DNA from: Hyalella azteca | Lineage: Eukaryota; Arthropoda; Malacostraca; Amphipoda; Hyalellidae | NCBI RefSeq assembly: GCF_000764305.2 | Contig: NW_025936006.1 | Span: 506,388 to 570,387 of the forward strand | Reading direction: 5' to 3' | Length of the DNA stretch: 64,000 bases | Shown: positions 39,260 through 50,871 of the stretch, one piece after another | How positions within the stretch are numbered: the stretch's first letter is position 1 | Layout: each line of letters opens with the position of its first letter | Program-made: the position numbers and the translations under genes | Notes under the pieces: generated by a model | Database searches by the model: none | What the model was told of the DNA's origin: nothing | Seen by the model: only the letters and a program-made list of their open reading frames with translations

Positions 39260-39763
39260 TTATCTTGCACAGCGCCGCAAGAAATATCCACATGCAAATG
39301 GTGAATGGTTCCCGCACTCTCTCATAGTCGACGCTGATAACATGGAAGTGTTGCAAGCGATGCTGGCAGCGTTGACAGTCGTTATCAGGGTGTGTAGAAT
39401 TAAATTCGTCTACACTCCTGCCCACACGCTTCCGTTCTCGACTTTCAGAAAGATTCGAGCAAGCGGTTGAAGGAGTGAAACCGTCCTCTAAGCTGATAAA
39501 CATATCTGGGAAATTATAATTATTGGATCCTTGCTTGTAGATTCTAACCACGGTGTCTGGGACTTTAAAACTTACATGCTCTCCTTTAACATGATGGTAT
39601 GATTACGTGGCAAAATTAGCAGTGAATAATTCGTATAACGGAGTTCAGGAAGAACATCATTCTGTTGATGGCTGTCGATGTCAGTAACTCGGTTCCCAAA
39701 AGACGAATTCACAATTGCAATCACGCTGAAAATTAACATCGTTACCACACAAAGATTCTCCAT
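39260..39763 (-). pseudogene. Nhe: Na+/H+ exchanger N-terminal exon, copy 4, frame-disrupted
   Basis: Fourth NHE N-terminal unit. From the ATG at 39763 it encodes a good signal peptide (LCVVTMLIFSVIAIVNSSFG) and an ectodomain that reaches a stop at about 39574. A second frame, open from about 39602, carries on through RERKRVGRSVDEF and HVISVDYERVREPFTICMWI to CKI at 39260. The two frames overlap by about 30 bases and are not in register. The only GT...AG pair joining them would make a 19-base intron, which is too short and also leads to a stop. So there is an indel (true mutation or assembly error) or an unseen intron arrangement. The donor is A|GTGAGT, where the other copies have G|GTGAG, so the residue after KI would differ. 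An RKR basic motif might be a proprotein-type cleavage site. It may be a decaying copy. Confidence 0.65.
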
Positions 39764-40972
39764 ATCCAAGGTCAATTTTAAATTGTTTATGTACTTCAAA
39801 AGGTACACGAATAAATTCGATAAAAATGTTATTGCTCTCGTTATGCACTACTACGTACATAATGGGCAAGGAAATTCTCCTTCAGCTGCAGATTTGATAA
39901 CTGCCAAGTCTTCTAATGATACTGCTAGTTGTTCCCCAGTTTCAGATAAATAATCATGTAGATCACGAACTTGACCACTTTAAAACATTTCATTTTTTAG
40001 TAGGAAAACTCGAACATCTTCATCGGTTTAAGATCGGCTACTGGCAAACTTTCTCTGGGCAAACTTTATAAAATATTTTCTTTGATTGAACCTCAACCGA
40101 AAATAAAATGCATAGAAGAACTAGTCGCTAATTTTTACTAGGAAATGTGAAATAGTGGATGGAAAAGTGCACGATCGATGCTTGACTATAAACTTATATA
40201 AATCGATAAACTAGTACGTCAATATCGGGATCTACCCATGATTTCAAATTAAAATTATCTCTGCGAAAAGAACCTTCAGCTCTAAATGTGTCATCATCGT
40301 TCATCGGTACGTAACACAAAGCTTTAAAACATTAAATATAAGGGTTTGTTACACTCAAAGAAATTCTAAATGAATCAACACATCTTTTTAGTTCCTTAAT
40401 CACCACAAACTGCTGTAATTGTCAGCGGTTAGATCCAAGGAATTTGTGAAGAAACGCCCCATCCAAAATGCTTTATCACTAATGCCAGACACTACTGAAC
40501 CAACAACTCTCACTGCTCAAGCCTAAGTAAGGAACCAATATGAAAAACTGAGCATAAACAGAAAATTACATGATTTAGCAACGCGTTTAAGACCTAACGC
40601 AACGCGAGATTAGTTCCATCTATTTTCTGGTCACACACAATACTTATGGATCCATCAGTAACTTGCACAAGATCAATGAACAAAGATACTTCGGAAGCAT
40701 GTCTCCGAGAACTTCTTACATAAACCCCGCCCATATCATGAGGTTGAAGCCGTATAGGTTAAGATTAGTCCTCCTAGCTTTACAAATATGTCTGACCCAA
40801 ATTTGCCGTTTACTTGTTTTAATTGGGAAGGGAAATTATCCGGACCAATACTACCTGTGTCAAAATTTCTAGTCGATAATCGATGTAACTAATGAACATA
40901 CCAGCTGAATAATTATTTATTCGATAATTAAACGAAAAAAGTTTAAATTACTTCACAAGACGCACATTCATA
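39764..40972. other. No gene seen upstream of NHE copy 4
   Basis: Possible promoter or leader-exon region of the NHE array on the minus strand. I see no certain TATA box or fifth N-terminal exon. Open frames are short and unrecognised. Confidence 0.35.
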
Positions 40973-41397
40973 CAGTGGGGGGAAATAAATATTCGTACAC
41001 TTTAAAAATCGTATTTTAATGTATGTAAGTACACAAATTTAACAGGAAAAGTGATTTAAATTATGTATATAGACGCATAGTATTCAAAAATACTATCAAA
41101 AGAAATTAAATCTCACTGCAACAAAAAACAATGCAACATGTTCACTTTTCGGGTGAAAAAAGTATTCGTACAAAACAATAAATCCGCATTATTTTAATTT
41201 AATACTTGGTTGAATACCCTTTATTCAGCTATTGCATTAATTTTTGTTGCATTGAGATTTAATTTCTATTGATGCTATTTTTTAATACAATGCGCCTCTA
41301 TACATAATATAAATCACTTCTCCTGTTCAGTTTGTGTACTTACATACATTAAAATACGATTTTTCAAGTGTACGAATATTTATTTCCCCCCCCACTG
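40973..41397. mobile_element. Tc1/mariner-like foldback MITE, 425 bp
   Basis: Begins cagtggggggaaataaatat and ends with the reverse complement tatttccccccccactg, flanked by TA on both sides (40971-40972 and 41398-41399). The inverted arms extend far inward: the left part through gtacactttaaaaatcgtat and ttaatgtatgtaagtacaca is mirrored on the right by tgtgtacttacatacattaa. The element therefore folds into a long hairpin. TA target duplication and CAGTG ends are typical of Tc1/mariner transposons. There is no transposase frame, so it is non-autonomous. Confidence 0.85.
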
Positions 41398-44091
41398 TAG
41401 ATATTTCATCGATATATCAACCGACTGCCGCAGTACTTACAAGAGGACATATGTACCTCGTATATTGTACATGGTATTGAAATGTTCATCTTTCATGTTC
41501 GGACGATTGAAGGGATAAACGATACGAGCAACATGTTCAAATCTGTATTGTACGAAGAGTTATTACTGATAATTTGCACTAGCTAAGTTCCACATATTTA
41601 CAAGTATGTAGTTTCATGTATCGAGATACTGGACGCATTGGTATTGGAACTCTCAGGATAATTTCATGTCCAAAATCTGCACGGATAGATTCATTGATTG
41701 CGCATCGATAGGGCCAATGTACTCAAGTAAAACTACACTGAGATTACCCGGATTTAGTTTATTTTATATCTCTAAATAATTTTACATGTAACCATCTTGC
41801 TGAATATGACAGAATCATCAAAATAGACTGAGTCCAGTTGATCGACCGAACATCAAAACATTTCGGCAGGCCTTTTACTTTCTCCAGGACAGGAACGAAT
41901 GCCAAGGCATTCTGAGAGCGTGATCAGAAATTAAATCTTGTTCAATGAAGTAACTGAGAAATTTTTTTCAAAATAAAGTGCATTCATCTCCGAAACCCAG
42001 GGTCTTTGAACAACACAAATCATAGCAACACTTGTGCAAAATAAGTTCATTTAGAAGCTTCAAACGAAAATAAATTGCGCAACAAAGCGCAGAGCAAACA
42101 AGTTCAAAGAGAAATATTACAAGTCCGGTTTTCAATCAATGGACCAGCAACTCCGATAATGGAGAACCGTTCTTAGAATCATCCCGCTAGAGTTCTCAAA
42201 TGCAGACTGAGCGTTCCTCGCTGCAGCGATCGTTGTTCGTAGCTCGGGTTTTCCGATTTCCGGAAACTTGGCGTCGGACGCTCGCTTCAAACTCCTCTTC
42301 ATGGAAACCACTATATGAAAAAACCACACGGAAAACAATCATCGAGCCACAACCAAGAAATGGGTCATTACTACGTGCCTGCTCATGTCTTGGTAGTTTT
42401 AGTCTTGAAAATGGCGTACCGGCGCGTTCTCGTCATTATTCTCTTCAGTCATGCACTTTGAAACTACATTCCAACCAATGTAAGCAGTTTGTAGCTGTAA
42501 CTTATAGTACATTTCCGTCCAGATGCAAAGAGAGAGTAGGTGCGCAGTGTAAATCGTTGTTTCTGTTTCGTTCTTTGAATTAAACATTTCAATCATTCTT
42601 TTCGGAAAATTATTATACCAGGCTTGACGAGAAAAAAATTGATTGGCTTTACGCACTAGAAGATATGAAGAGAATGGTTTAGAAAGCGAGGACAAGTACC
42701 ATATCTATCCAAGTATTCGTTTCCAAACTGAAACTGCCATCCAACATGTAATATTTCTGATAAATAGTCCTTGGTTACAGTAACTCAACTTTTAATTATG
42801 CATCGCATGAAGCATCTGTCGATTATATCAACAGAACCCTTAGTGGACGAGATTTCGCAGGATGATGCACGATCTGACGAATCAGATTGCACACTCGTTA
42901 CCGTTTGATAACAACAAAATTTACGTGACAATAACCATTAATAATGATTATTAAAAATAATTTACACTGCGAGTAACACACATGGATGAACTAGAAAATT
43001 AAAAGAAAATTCGAGAATCCATCAGCCAATCATAATTCGTATCTTCAACGGCGTTACCTATGGCGTGAACCTCTACAAACCTCGCCCACCAACACGTCAG
43101 CGTTCCGAGACACGACAGAGACGCTGGTGAACTGAAGAAAATGGTCATGTTACAATATTGAGGATTGAGTAAATAATTATGAGCAAAAAAAACAGATAAC
43201 CAAAACAAGAAAGAAAAATCTAACTATTTACTTGACGCTATCCCAAGCACAATAGTAGCAGATAGCAACCATCAGACACAGAATGGGAAAGCACCTGAAA
43301 TACAAACCACTATTTCTACGATCGCGGGAAACTCGCTAGTGTGAGAAGAAAGTCAATTAAAATGTGCAGTATGAAGACCATTTCAAGAACTGCTTATTTA
43401 ACATTAACGTTAGCATTATGAACATGTCCATTTTGTATCGCAAGTACAAATGTTAATGAATTGGCCAGGCACCGCTGATATACGTATATCAATAATTTCA
43501 ATATTTAAAGCAGCCCATAGTATACGAATGAAATATGAATTCGCGTGGCAGAATTTGCCCCCTATATTTCAATGAACATCCGCGTCAAGAGTGTTTATCG
43601 CTGCACCATCTTTATTTGCTAACGGCAATTGATATTATTTAGAGGGCACAAGTTTATTTAAAATACATTCTCACCCTTGATTCAAATCCTTTATTATACT
43701 TAATAAAAAAGTAACAAAATGATCATAATATAACGAAAAATTAAATTTTAAACTACTTATGCCTTGGTCCAAACTCTCCTACGTGTAACTAAACTCAAAT
43801 AGGTACGTGTCAACTCTCAAACGTGTAAGAAATTCTGTAATGACGTCAGCAGCTCCAATGCCTGGAGATGAGAGTGAAGGTCACAATTGATCCAAGTACA
43901 TGGTATTCGATATATTAAAAAGCCATAGATTAGTGGAGAAAGGGTAAGAATTCAATACTCTGAAAAAGACATCAGCGACGATGATCTTTACGAATATTAT
44001 TATGTTGGCTAGCTTCTCTACGACATAAGAACCATCAAAATTAGGCAATAATCTTCATCAAGCAGGGTTATCATACTACAGCATAAAAGTT
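41398..44091. other. Intergenic region between NHE array and PSMD11
   Basis: No exon is supported. Open frames at 42132-42695 overlap on both strands and carry no recognisable domain. On the minus strand taataaag near 43690 could be a polyadenylation signal for PSMD11, about 400 bases after its stop codon; this is a weak assignment. Confidence 0.4.
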
Positions 44092-45248
44092 TTACGTGAG
44101 TCGCTTGGCTTTCTTATAAAGAACATCAACAACTTTCTCCATTGCTTTGATGGTGTCTAGAGCATGCTTGTACGTTTGATCTGGCGTTGAGGCTTCCCAG
44201 ACTTCAAGAACTCCTGTTCCTTGATCGAGGATACCTGTCAACTTCGAGTCCAAGATCATCTGACTGAGCTTGCGCTCTACCAAGTCCTGTGGCAGCCCAA
44301 TGGTTTCACTGATGTATGATACTTGCACTTTGCTGTAGGGCTCAATAATTCGACACAGATTCTGCTCGAGCATTGTGTCATAAAGAGTCTTGAGATGAGC
44401 CTTGACGATCATGTCTCCCTCCAGTTCCTCCTTGTAGGTGTTGAGTGCTGCCTTGAAACGTGCCAGAGATCGTTTGCTGCTGGCAGCAGCTATCTCCTTC
44501 ATGGCCTCAACATGAGACCCACTGTGTCGTAGTGCCAACTTCCCACTCACAATATTCTGAACATCTTCGGGCGTCTTTAGCATGATCTTGCTCAACAACA
44601 TGTACTTGAGAGCAGTTAATGCCTTAGGGCTGCCAATGCTGTCGTAGCCTTCAAAAGCCTCATAAAAATATGAAAAAGCAGTTTTGAAGTCTTTTTCTTC
44701 AGCTGCATGCAGGACACCTGACTGCAAGTCAAGAGCACTCTGGAGTTTGGGAGGACAATAAATGCCATTGGCAGTTGTACGGGCTGATGTGAGAGCAGCT
44801 CTGGCTTTAGGTAAATTACCCAGAGCATGATAAGTTTTGCTTTCGAATAACTGAACCTCAACCAGAAGATTCTTATCATCCAGCTTCTTCAACTCAGCCA
44901 GGAGTTGAGCAGCAAGAGCAAGTGCTTGGGTGTATTGGCGGGTGTCAAAAAAGAGGGAAACCAGCCGAGCCTCAAGGCTCTGACGAAGAAAAGTGCGATG
45001 CTCATTCTTGGCCCATTCAATGTTTTCTTGGCACACTGCTACCTCCAAGCTACTGGCTCCCTCCAAATCCAGCAACATGTCAACCAGGCTGCGGACAAGT
45101 CGTGCAGCTTTGGCTTTGCTGATCTCGCTCAAGAATGGTCGAGTATCTCTGATGAGCTGGGCAAGTTTTTCTGCTTGTCCGGCCTTCTTGTACTGCTCCC
45201 CCAGCGCCATGATGCCCGCCTCTCGGCTAGCAATATCATCATCTTCCC
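44092..45248 (-). CDS. PSMD11: 26S proteasome regulatory subunit PSMD11 (Rpn6), main exon
   Basis: Encodes nearly all of Rpn6, a scaffold subunit of the 19S lid that clamps the lid to the core particle. One open block of about 384 codons ends at TAA (44092-44094). The exon starts at 45248 after an acceptor with a long pyrimidine tract (tttttttttttgtgcag), phase 2, reading [20 protein letters not shown]. Family landmarks follow in order: [115 protein letters not shown]. The C-terminal PCI winged-helix part ([20 protein letters not shown]) is last. The first part is TPR-like helical repeat. Only the first about 40 residues are missing from this exon; the family length is about 420. The absence of introns over 1.15 kb is notable but no stop or frameshift is seen, so it appears functional. 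Conserved along the whole length. Confidence 0.96.
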
Positions 45249-47626
45249 CTGCACAAAAAAAAAAAATGAAAAATCAGAAAATGGATTCAAGAACATACCC
45301 AAATAGCCCATTCATAATTAATTCAGAAAACAGTATAACAAAAATTTTATACCCATTCAATAGACACTTATCTGAAATATCTTTGGCCAATTTTTGTTGA
45401 AGGCTTGATATTTTCACAGCAAGAAATCAACAATGCCACAGATTAAATATGACTAATATTGGTAATTCTGACATGAAGATGTTTGAACCTGAATCATGAC
45501 AAATATTAAGCACATTGTCCACAGTCCAGAGTGTGGCAACATGTATTGAGAGGTAGGCTCTTTTTCAACACTTGCCACTACAGTTGAGAAACAATTTGAA
45601 GGTACAAATATTATAGAGAGGTCAATGATTAAAATTTAATAAAGTAACTGTTTCTCTATCTGAAAAGCCTTGCAAGTCCAGAATATTGTAAAAATTTAAC
45701 TTGGCCATTCAATTTTAGCATCATATCAAGATTAAATAGGATTTTACATTAATTATCGAGACGTAATTGAGATTTATAAATATGACATTTCTGAGTAATT
45801 AATAATCTGTAGCAAAATGATTAAAATGGCCCATTTTGCTATCATCAATTTCCCTACAGATGGACTGCAAATTGCTGTATCCACTACATTGCAAAGGTTT
45901 TCTGCCACCAGTAACAATCAAACGTCAATATAGTCATCAATTAAAAAATTTCAATATGAAATTTACATAAACCCTAATTAATCAAATCAGTGCAACTGCA
46001 AGCAGACTGCAACAGTCGTGACTCCAATGATTTTTGGCCTATATGAAATAAAGGATTTACTAGAGGTCTTTCATCTTACATACACTAAAATCATTCTGCT
46101 TGACATTACAATTGATTGTTTCCTATTAAATTAGCTCACATACATACAAGTCATTACTCAACATGTGTGACAAAGAAGTATTAAAACATTAGGAACTACT
46201 CGTGCTTACTAGCACATACTCCGCAACCTACAGTACTGCATGCTACTGACCAGTGCTCAGCAATACAGTTGTGAGAAATTTAACATTTCTCACTGAGAAT
46301 TACACAAATGTCAAATGATTTAATTTTTGCGTGCAGTGTGGTCGCCTTTTTTTTTTTTTTGTCCAGCTGTGTGGACAAGTTGACGTTGGGTTCTACGCGA
46401 GCAAAATCGGCAGATGCAATTTTAAGCAGTTCCGAGCGGTGGTTGGCTCCTTCAGTGACCAATTCGAACTACAATTTTGTGTCACCTGCCAATCAGTGTC
46501 ATGTTGATCAGTCATTTAGTATTTCTGAAAACTTCCTATAAACCTGGTTCTCTGTTCCTTATTTTGTGTGAATGCCGTGTGTCATTTTAGTTTTGTTTGG
46601 TTGCATTAACTGTGCTTAATTTTTTTCTCCTGTAGGAAGTTGGACATTATTTTAAGACTACCATAAGTTGTATATTTTTAAGCAAATTATATCAAATTTA
46701 TATCAGATTTATATCAAATCCATATTAAATTATGTGTCAAATCTATATTAAATTGTATTAAATCTATGAAATAAAGATCTATTTACAAGAAATGGGCATG
46801 TGCAATTTGCGTCGGCAGTTTATTATACTGTTACGGTTTTTTGCCATCCCAAATTAAGTCTATTCTTCTTTCAACACACAATAAAACCTCTAACTATTCT
46901 TACTGTCTTCTTCCATCCAACTTCCTACTCCTCCTACTGATTTCCTCTGGATTTCTAAAATTAAATTATTCATTCACTTCATCAAATAGAATTCTCCATC
47001 AATTTACTGGGCATTAAAAACCTCAGGTTGGTTTAATGTGTTAATATCTTTGTACTAATTCTTAAATTATCGTGTCATTAGTTTTGCCTGATCAATCCTT
47101 AGGCAAGTCTGATAAAATTTATATTTCCTTCTAGTATCTACATTCAAGTTTTGGGTCCTGCAGTGGATGCACCTTTTCCCATTGCGACGTTATTTCTTTT
47201 ACGTCACGTGTGCGTCGTCTGGTGTCATGACTACTTCACTGTGCTAAGGCGACTTGACCTGAAGACCTCATATTTTGCCCCGCTCAGAATTAAGCCTGCC
47301 TTGGTGCCAAAACCATCCTAACTTATGCGCTGTTACCAGAAGAGCAGTTTGCAGCCTTTTATTGAATCCAAAATAAATAAAATCTTAACTATATGTGGAT
47401 GCGCTGTTGCTGCTTCCTCCCAAAGTTCCTTGTTCTGTTTTCATTAATTAAATAAACTTTTAAAAATTCAAAACTCGACTGTGTAAAATCCTTACACAGT
47501 AGCTATTAGGAGAGGTTTGTCATGAGAGTGAATGTCACAGCAAGCTAAGCAGCTGTAGCAACCAGCAGTAGAATTATATAATTAAGCCCATTTATTTAAA
47601 ACGTACTTAAAGATGTTTCACTTTAA
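45249..47626. other. Likely PSMD11 intron, no exon seen
   Basis: Upstream of the PSMD11 main exon on the minus strand. Around 46680-46770 there are tandem-like words (atatcaaatttatatcaga, aaatctatattaaatt) in a very AT-rich stretch. I looked for the expected N-terminal PSMD11 segment and did not find it here. Confidence 0.4.
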
Positions 47627-48994
47627 CCCATTAATGCCGAGGGGTTCCATTTGGAACCAGCGGAAAAAAATGAATTCATAATAAAATTGTATGGTCAAAT
47701 CAATACACTAGTGGATGCGTAGGTTTGATACACATCTTGTACATGTTCTGGCAACATTTGGTTCTGCGCACTGACTACTCCTTGCTCTGTTAACATTAAA
47801 AGATTGTGTGTACCAGGTGTCAGACAGGAGGGCTTGACATCATTCCAGAGAAAGACAAGTAGTTCGTTCTAAAATACCGTAAAATGGGGTAACTTAGACC
47901 GGCGGGGTAACTTAGACCACTTTTCGTTTTTTCAACAAAAACCCCCACAACTCAAAAACTATCTGACATAGAAAAATTTTGTAAATGGGCATTAAAGGCC
48001 TAATACTGAGGCTGCATAACACAATAGAAAGATTTGAAAAGTTTGCATATCTAATAGGTTAAAAAATTAAAAATGTGACCCACAAAAAAAACCTATTATT
48101 TAAAGCCTGTCAGAGTACCCCCTCCAATTTTTTTATTTTTTGGTTAAATAACTCCAGGTTTTGATGCATTGTAGTAGAACTCTTCTAGTTACATATGCAA
48201 ATGAAAATTTTTAGGAAAGTGTCATAGTTTGCAAATGGGGGGCGCCGCCCCCAAATGGGGTAACTTAGACCACCTAATGTCAGCCCTGACGGGGTAACAT
48301 AGACCGGCTTGGAAGTTGATATAAAATTACCATATATAACATATTTTATGTTTGACAGCCTATTTATGTTTTTTCTTTATGTTTTACACTCTACAGAGTC
48401 CTATATATGGTAATTTCAATTTAATTTCCAAGCCCGTCAATATTACCCCAACAGGGCTGCCATTAGGTAGTCACATTTCCCTCATTATGGGGTGGCGCCC
48501 CCCATTTGCAAACTATGACACTTTCCTCAAGTTTTTCATTTGCATATGTAACTAGAAGAGTTCTACTACAATGCACCAAAACCTGGAGTTATTTGGAGTT
48601 ATTTTACCAAAAAATATAATTGATTTTACCACCTGGTCTAAGTTACCCCAAGAGATGGGGTAACAAAGACCATCACTTTTTTTTAAATTAGATAAAGACT
48701 ATGAGAGGCAGGAGCCACCAATTTATGGTGAGTGAAGCTAGAGTATAGACCTGTATTTTGCATGTTTCAATTGAAGTTTAATTTAGCTAGTGAAAAAATG
48801 GCATCATTTATAAAAAAAAATGGTCTAAGTTACCCCATTTTACGGTATATTATTTATAAGTAAGATGCAGAATTTTATTAATAAAAAGAGTACTTTTAAT
48901 TCTGTATATGGTATTACGTGATATAATGTTTATAAAGTAATTTAGACCATGAAATATTTTGCCTGGTTCCAAATGGTACCGCTCTGCAGTAGTG
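47627..48994. mobile_element. TTAA-type MITE containing a nested foldback element
   Basis: The left end, after TTAA (47623-47626), reads cccattaatgccgaggggtt followed by ccatttggaaccag. The right end, inverted, gives a matching series (gcagagcggtaccatttgga, accag) before a degenerate TTACA. The two ends are imperfect inverted repeats, so this looks like one short element split by the foldback at 47877-48845. Without the nested insert it would be about 400 bp. The ends resemble piggyBac-type MITEs by the TTA(A) target and leading CCC. No coding capacity. Confidence 0.5.
47877..48845. mobile_element. Foldback element FB, copy 1 (969 bp)
   Basis: The ends ccgtaaaatggggtaactta and taagttaccccattttacgg are perfect inverted repeats. 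TA flanks both sides (47875-47876 and 48846-48847). Inner blocks mirror too: atgcattgtagtagaactct on the left against agagttctactacaatgca on the right, and gtcatagtttgcaaatgggg against ccccatttgcaaactatgac. The whole element can therefore form a hairpin of hundreds of base pairs around a centre near 48,380. The word ggggtaacttagac is repeated several times within each arm. TA duplication suggests mobilisation by a Tc1/mariner-type transposase. No protein is encoded. Confidence 0.88.
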
Positions 48995-49307
48995 TAAGCA
49001 TTCTGGTCATCTCATTTTTCCAGTTTATTACTTTGTGATATAGTTACGCATTGTATTTAAAAAAATTTGTATGTATTAGAAATTATTTATTTCTATCTTA
49101 GATCTATGTACAGTGTTTCTGTTATTTATTAGTGAACTATTATCTTTAGAGAGCTCTGTTAGGAGTATATAACCCGAAAGTTGAAATATTAGGAGGTAGG
49201 TACGTTGAACGCTATACAGTTTTTCATCAAGTCATTTATTTTCTAATTGTATTTTTGGCAGATCATCTTTTTAGATGAAATCGTTCCTGTTTATCTCAGT
49301 TACTGGA

Positions 49308-49409
49308 GCATCACCACCAAATCCTGGCCAGGCTGGAGGAGGGGGCCGGGGTGGACGTGGTGTATTTGGACTTCGCGAAAGCGTTTGACAAAGTCGACCA
49401 TGGAGTGCA
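49308..49409 (+). mobile_element. LINE reverse transcriptase fragment (motif A)
   Basis: A short GC-rich island reads EHHHQILARLEEGAGVDVVY then LDFAKAFDKVDHGV in one frame. This is the motif A region of a non-LTR retrotransposon reverse transcriptase. Nothing before or after continues the domain, so it is a small remnant. Its higher GC than the surroundings and better-kept frame differ from LINE fragments A and B, suggesting a different family. Confidence 0.8.
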
Positions 49410-49503
49410 TCAGGTGGCCCAAATGAGGGCGGATGAACGATAATCAGAGGCGGCGATCCATCGTGGCCTGGGACTGCTATGTCCCAAACAAATACTAAGG
49501 ATA

Positions 49504-49782
49504 CTAAGGATACTCGAAATAATTTTCAAATCCACCTTTGATTTTCAAATCCACCTTTCTCTCCATTGCTTCTGCATATTCATCTGCTGCTTGCACAAAC
49601 GCCATGATGCCCTCCTCCGTACACCTTTTCTTCTTCTTCAGTACATCTAGCTCATGCAACAGAGCCTTACTCTTCTGAGTTTTCTGGGCCTTCGCATTCT
49701 GCTCTTTCTCTTCTGACAAATAAGTATTGTAGGCTGTTTTGGCACTACCAGCTGCAAGCAGCATCTTCTTGGTGATGGTCAT
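49504..49782 (-). CDS. Repeat-derived coding fragment, unknown function
   Basis: An open frame beginning MTITKKMLLAAGSAKTAYNT gives about 92 residues that are Lys/Glu-rich and look like a coiled coil (KALLHELDVLKKKKRCTEEG, then AADEYAEAMERKVDLKIKGG). Composition and the conserved-looking heptads suggest a real, once-selected protein segment. I do not recognise the family. Its place among transposon remnants suggests it comes from a mobile element. No clear splice sites were seen. Confidence 0.35.
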   Translation of the reverse strand: MTITKKMLLAAGSAKTAYNTYLSEEKEQNAKAQKTQKSKALLHELDVLKKKKRCTEEGIMAFVQAADEYAEAMERKVDLKIKGGFENYFEYP

Positions 49783-50871
49783 CTTGTCCAGGCCACCAAC
49801 ATGGATGCAGGATATTGGCCTAGCAATGAGGATGCAGGTGCACCAGTGCTGAAGCTGCACATGCACCAGCAATATCTCAGGCACACGCACACGTGAATGA
49901 CTTACAATCTCCTCCCCATGGGTAACAGACACAAGTTCGAGCGGTTGGAGTTGTCATACACAAAGATGGCTCTGCTTGAGGCCAGAAATTTGGTCTTTTC
50001 ATTCTCATAATTTTGAAATAGGATTTGAGTTCACAATTGTGCATTAGAAGACTGCATTTGTTGGGAAACAATCTATATTACTGCCTGGTAAAATAATTGC
50101 AGCATATGTAAAGTAGAAGACAACTAAAAAATACTTAACAAAATTAAGCGCATATATCATTTGCACCTGAGGTTGTAGCGTGACACAACCCATGGCAATT
50201 AGGGTTAACACACGCAGCACAGAAAAATACTTCCTTTTTCTATTTATTTGCAAATTCCAGTATTTTCCATAATCTGAAATGAAATTCCAGTACTTTTTAG
50301 GCCTGGGAAATGAAAAATTAAATTCCAGGTCATTCCAGATTTTCCATGATTGGTATGCACCCTGCATAAGCATGGTGCGACCAGCTGTCCATATGTCGGC
50401 ACTCTCCTGAATATTCACACTTATCGGCACTGGGAAACTATCTCCTCATACAGTTTCAAAGCTACAGAATTGAGAGATCTAAATCTAGATCTCTCAATTT
50501 GATCTTGAGGATGGTCATGGCGTTTTTTTCAATTTTGTTCTAGTTTTGACAATATTTTGAAAAAATAGGGGGGGAGGGAATCTAAAAAGTTATGAAAAAT
50601 GCCCTCACCCACAAAAATAGAATTAAAAAAAAATTACAAATCTCTTGATATGATCTTTATGCATCAAATGATATGCTACTCTATATTGTAGCTTGAAAAT
50701 CCTAGGAGGAGATTGTTTTCTACAATTCCACCTCCCAGTTTTATGTTAATTTTTACAATAAATTTACTTGCAATATGTTCAGAAGTTCAAAATAATGTTC
50801 AATGAGGGGTTAGTGAAGCAACAGGTTCTAATTTTTAAGATTCAATGATATTAATGATAGAAATTAAGTTA
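49783..50871. other. No gene seen; one short hairpin
   Basis: No supported coding sequence. A palindrome at about 50468-50499 has 13-base arms (aattgagagatct / agatctctcaatt) around a 6-base loop. The rest is AT-rich, transposon-flanked DNA. Confidence 0.45.

Noticed and set aside
39555..39581. 19-base GT...AG intron joining the two frames of NHE copy 4
   Set aside because: Far below a workable intron length, and the resulting join runs into a stop almost at once.
42200..42583. Plus-strand open frame of 127 codons
   Set aside because: Overlaps two minus-strand frames of similar length and shows no recognisable protein features.
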